DNA of 16,763 nt from an uncultured Bacteroidales bacterium (GTDB taxonomy: Bacteria; Bacteroidota; Bacteroidia; Bacteroidales; P3): the NCBI GenBank assembly GCA_947097635.1, contig CAMURW010000005.1:1-16763 (forward strand). The letters run 5' to 3'. Shown here piece after piece: positions 14,376-16,763 of this stretch. Numbering within the stretch: the first letter of the stretch is position 1; the number at the start of each line of letters is the position of its first letter. Both the position numbers and the translations under genes were made by a program. The notes under the pieces are model-generated. The model worked only from the letters and a program-made list of their open reading frames with translations, had not been told where the DNA came from and did not search any database.

Positions 14376-14972
14376 TTACTTCTTGCGATTCAGTTCTTTG
14401 TTCTCCGCCTTTTTCACGTTGCTGCCCGTGGCCTCTCCCGTGCCGCCGGCGGCACTGGGGGTGTAGCCCAACTGCTCTAGCACCTGGTCGCTGATGTCGT
14501 ATTTCTTGTTTACAAACAGCAGGGTGGCGCTGCCGCTCTTGTCCAGTATAAAGGCATATCCTTTCTCGTTGGCGATGCGTTCGATAGCGTTGTACACTTT
14601 GTCCTGGATGGGCTTCATCAGCTGCTCGCGTTTTTTGTCTAAGTCACCGCCAGCACCGAAGTACTTCTTCTGTAGTTCTTTAGCGTCACGTTCCTTGGCG
14701 ATGATTTCGTCTTCGCGCTTGCGTTTCAGGTTGTCGGGCAGCAGGTAAGCTTCCTGCTGGTAGGTCTTGTACATCTTGTCAATCTCCTGAAATTTGGCTT
14801 CCAGTTCTTTCTGCCAGTCCTGCGACGCTTTGTCCAACTGCTGCTGTGCCTGGGCATAGTCGGGGATGTTGGTAAGGATATACTCTGTGTTCACGCACGC
14901 ATATTTCTGTGCAACGGCACCTAGGGAAAACGCCAGTGCCATAGCCAGGGTAATGAAGAATTTTTTTTGCAT
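14376..14972 (-). CDS. OmpH/Skp-family periplasmic chaperone (first copy) with extended tail
   Basis: A 198-residue protein with a Sec signal peptide ending GAVA (cleavage before Gln22). The mature start KYACVNTEYILTNIPDY, the coiled-coil arms (about 40-125) and the return strand (GYAFILDKSGSATLLFVN) match OmpH/Skp. After the family domain a tail of about 27 residues, rich in Gly, Ala and Lys (from PSAAGGTG to the basic end ELNRKK), is absent from the second copy and looks disordered. Its role is periplasmic holding of outer-membrane proteins. It begins 90 nt after the bamA stop, in AT-rich sequence without an exact TAnnTTTG box, so it is probably co-transcribed with bamA. Confidence 0.92.
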   Translation of the reverse strand: MQKKFFITLAMALAFSLGAVAQKYACVNTEYILTNIPDYAQAQQQLDKASQDWQKELEAKFQEIDKMYKTYQQEAYLLPDNLKRKREDEIIAKERDAKELQKKYFGAGGDLDKKREQLMKPIQDKVYNAIERIANEKGYAFILDKSGSATLLFVNKKYDISDQVLEQLGYTPSAAGGTGEATGSNVKKAENKELNRKK

Positions 14973-15062
14973 GGTTTCAATATTTATTACTCTATTCGAT
15001 ATTCAATAAGACGTGCTTAGGGGATGAGTTGCTACAATCGTAATGAACTTTACAAACTTATT

Positions 15063-16763
15063 CTAATCCAAGCTTCCATTGATGGAGAAGTGGAACTGAC
15101 CGCCACCATAGGCCCCATCGAAGCCGTAGCCCCAATCCACGCCGATGAGACCAAACATAGGCATATACAGTCGCACGCCTACGCCTGCCGAGTTGTACGT
15201 CTGAAAGGGTTGGAAATCCTTGAGCTCGGTCCGCGAATTACCGCCTTCCAGAAATCCCAGTACCCAGATGGTGCTGGCGTTGCTCTCGATGATAGGCTGA
15301 CGCAGCTCCAGTGTGAAGCGGTCGAAGACGCCGGCACCGGTTTCGGGACTCAGCTTGAAGTTGCCGTAGCCGCGCTGTGCTATTACCTCACGTCCGTCGT
15401 AGTAATAGCTGCCCAGTCCGTCACCGCCCAGATAGTAGCGTCCGAAGGGCGACAGGCCTATGTCCTTATTGTAACTACCCATAAATCCGAAGCGAAACTT
15501 GGCATTGAGCACTATGTCGCCAATGATGTTGTAGTTCCAACTGCCTCGCAGGTTTATCTTGTAGTACTCCAGCCAGCGATACTTCTCCGCATGTGTGGCG
15601 GTGGAGAAGTCCTTACCCGTTAGCAGGGAATATGGCAGCGTGGCGGTGGCCGATATTGCCAACTCGGAGCCGCTGCGGGTGTAGATAGGCGAGTCGTAAC
15701 TGTTGCGACTCAGTGCGATGCTATAGTTGATATCGTTGGAGTGCCCTTTGTTGAACGCCAGACGGAAGGCACTTCCTGTGGTGTCGTCCACGTTATAATG
15801 TTTGTAATTGATGCTCTGCGAGAGGATGAAGTAGTCGTCGGGCCATTTCAGGTGTCGTGTTAGTCCTATTGTTCCGCCGTAGGTGGTGAGACTCCAGTAG
15901 CTACTGGCATCTTTCTTCACCCACATAGTGTTGCTCTGGTTGTTTACATACACTGCCATCGTCAGGTTCTGAGGGCGACGTCCCCCCAGCCAAGGTTCCG
16001 TGAACGAGAAGCTGGCACCTCTGTAGTAATAGTTCAGGCCCACGTTCAGTGCCAGTTTCTGTCCGTCGCCGCGTGGGATGGGTGTCCAAGCGTTCTTGTC
16101 GAACATCTTGCGCACAGAGAAGTTGTTCAGCTGCAGACCTGCCTGCAAAATGAAAGTGCGGCTGCCGTAGCCACCTTGCAGGCTCACCTGGTCGGTATGG
16201 CCCTCCTCCACGTTGTATACGATGTCCACCGTGCCGTCTGCGGCATTGGGCTTGGGGGTGGGTATCAGCGTCTCTTCCTTGAAGTACTGCAGTGCCACCA
16301 GTTCGCGGCGGCTGCGCAGGATGGCATCGCGGCTGAACAGGTCGCCAGGACGTGTGCGCAACTCGCGGTATATCACCCTGTCGTCGGTCACTGTGTTGCC
16401 TTCGACGCTGACGTTGCGTATGCGCGCCTGCTTGCCTTCCACGATACGCACCTCTATGTCTATGCTGTCGTTTTCCACGGCTACTTCCACAGGGGTGCAG
16501 TTAAAGAAAAGGTAGCCATTATCCATATACAGGCTGGTGAGGTCTGTGCCGCTGGGGTTGTAGTTGATGTTGGTTTCCAACTGCGTGCGGTTGTAAGGCA
16601 TGCCTTTATCTATTCGCAGGCTCTTGGCCAACTGGTCGTCGGTATACACGGTGTTGCCGGCGAAAGTGATATTGCGGAAATAGTATTTGGAGCCTTCATG
16701 GATATTCATTATCACCTTCAGCCTATCCTGCTTCTTGCTGGCGGCCTTCAGCGGGTCGTCTGG
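15063..16763 (-). CDS. bamA: Outer membrane protein assembly factor BamA (5' partial)
   Basis: The frame is open to the right window edge, with 16 codons upstream of the GTG at 16715, so the N-terminus lies outside. 566 residues are visible. Counting from the edge, the end of one POTRA domain (VIMNIHEG, 17-24) precedes a POTRA at 25-112 (YYFRNITFAGNTVYTDDQL...) and a last POTRA at 113-190 (RIRNVSVEGNTVTDDRVIYR, ending TVDIVYNVEEG). The 16-strand barrel follows (191-566), with FSFTEPWLGG, RYYLGGDGLGSY and VGVRLYMPMFGLIGVDWGYGFD. BamA folds and inserts outer-membrane proteins. The barrel ends FHFSINGSLD; most BamA proteins end in an aromatic residue. The two ompH genes follow on the same strand. 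Confidence 0.95.
   Translation of the reverse strand, partial: PDDPLKAASKKQDRLKVIMNIHEGSKYYFRNITFAGNTVYTDDQLAKSLRIDKGMPYNRTQLETNINYNPSGTDLTSLYMDNGYLFFNCTPVEVAVENDSIDIEVRIVEGKQARIRNVSVEGNTVTDDRVIYRELRTRPGDLFSRDAILRSRRELVALQYFKEETLIPTPKPNAADGTVDIVYNVEEGHTDQVSLQGGYGSRTFILQAGLQLNNFSVRKMFDKNAWTPIPRGDGQKLALNVGLNYYYRGASFSFTEPWLGGRRPQNLTMAVYVNNQSNTMWVKKDASSYWSLTTYGGTIGLTRHLKWPDDYFILSQSINYKHYNVDDTTGSAFRLAFNKGHSNDINYSIALSRNSYDSPIYTRSGSELAISATATLPYSLLTGKDFSTATHAEKYRWLEYYKINLRGSWNYNIIGDIVLNAKFRFGFMGSYNKDIGLSPFGRYYLGGDGLGSYYYDGREVIAQRGYGNFKLSPETGAGVFDRFTLELRQPIIESNASTIWVLGFLEGGNSRTELKDFQPFQTYNSAGVGVRLYMPMFGLIGVDWGYGFDGAYGGGQFHFSINGSLD

Noticed and set aside
15024..15623. 199-codon plus-strand frame
   Set aside because: Antisense to the bamA barrel region; no protein family features.

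Overview
The window looks like chromosomal DNA of a Bacteroidales bacterium, most likely a Prevotellaceae-type genome. Four things point there: a secreted protein with a type IX secretion (Por) C-terminal sorting domain; promoter boxes of the Bacteroidetes form TAnnTTTG; start codons without clear Shine-Dalgarno sequences; and family content typical of the phylum (bamA followed by two OmpH/Skp genes, a DUF5606 protein, a LuxE-like acyl-protein synthetase, a BadF/BadG sugar kinase). The species cannot be read from this sequence.

Left part (1-5330). A large type IX-secreted surface or extracellular protein, with its N-terminus outside the window, runs rightward to 2273. It converges on a leftward gene for an M49-like zinc-peptidase lipoprotein (2656-4302). 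A perfect 12-bp hairpin with A/T tracts on both sides lies between them and can serve as a terminator for both. A divergent promoter region (about 4348-4437) fires left into the peptidase and right into a tRNA-Ser(GGA) gene, which ends in its own hairpin terminator. A small acidic-tailed DUF5606 protein (4877-5326, leftward) ends in a perfect 16-bp hairpin terminator.

Right part (5556-16763). Twelve genes in a row lie on the minus strand. In order of transcription they are bamA (5' end outside the window), two OmpH/Skp-like periplasmic chaperone genes, smpB, an aspartate kinase gene, a compact Cas4-like iron-sulfur PD-(D/E)XK nuclease, recR, a GH3 (NagZ-like) lipoprotein, a LuxE-like acyl-protein synthetase, pyrK, pyrD and a BadF/BadG-type amino-sugar kinase. 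Gaps are short or negative: GH3/luxE overlap by 11 nt, pyrK/pyrD by 13 nt, and pyrD/kinase are 14 nt apart. The 213-nt ompH-smpB gap carries a strong 15-bp inverted repeat and the 109-nt luxE-pyrK gap is the other likely break, so the run is probably two to four transcripts.

How the genes fit together. bamA and the two ompH genes form an outer-membrane-protein assembly module. smpB serves ribosome rescue. recR and the nuclease suggest a DNA repair pair. pyrK-pyrD are the two subunits of NAD-dependent dihydroorotate dehydrogenase. The GH3 hydrolase and the amino-sugar kinase could both act in cell-wall sugar recycling, which is inference only. Most of the window is housekeeping DNA and I see no mobile element, CRISPR array or phage. 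The less ordinary items are the stand-alone Cas4-like nuclease beside recR, the LuxE-like enzyme coupled to a GH3 lipoprotein, the HExxH variant of the M49-like peptidase, several strong unexplained palindromes, and a composition shift inside the type IX-secreted protein.
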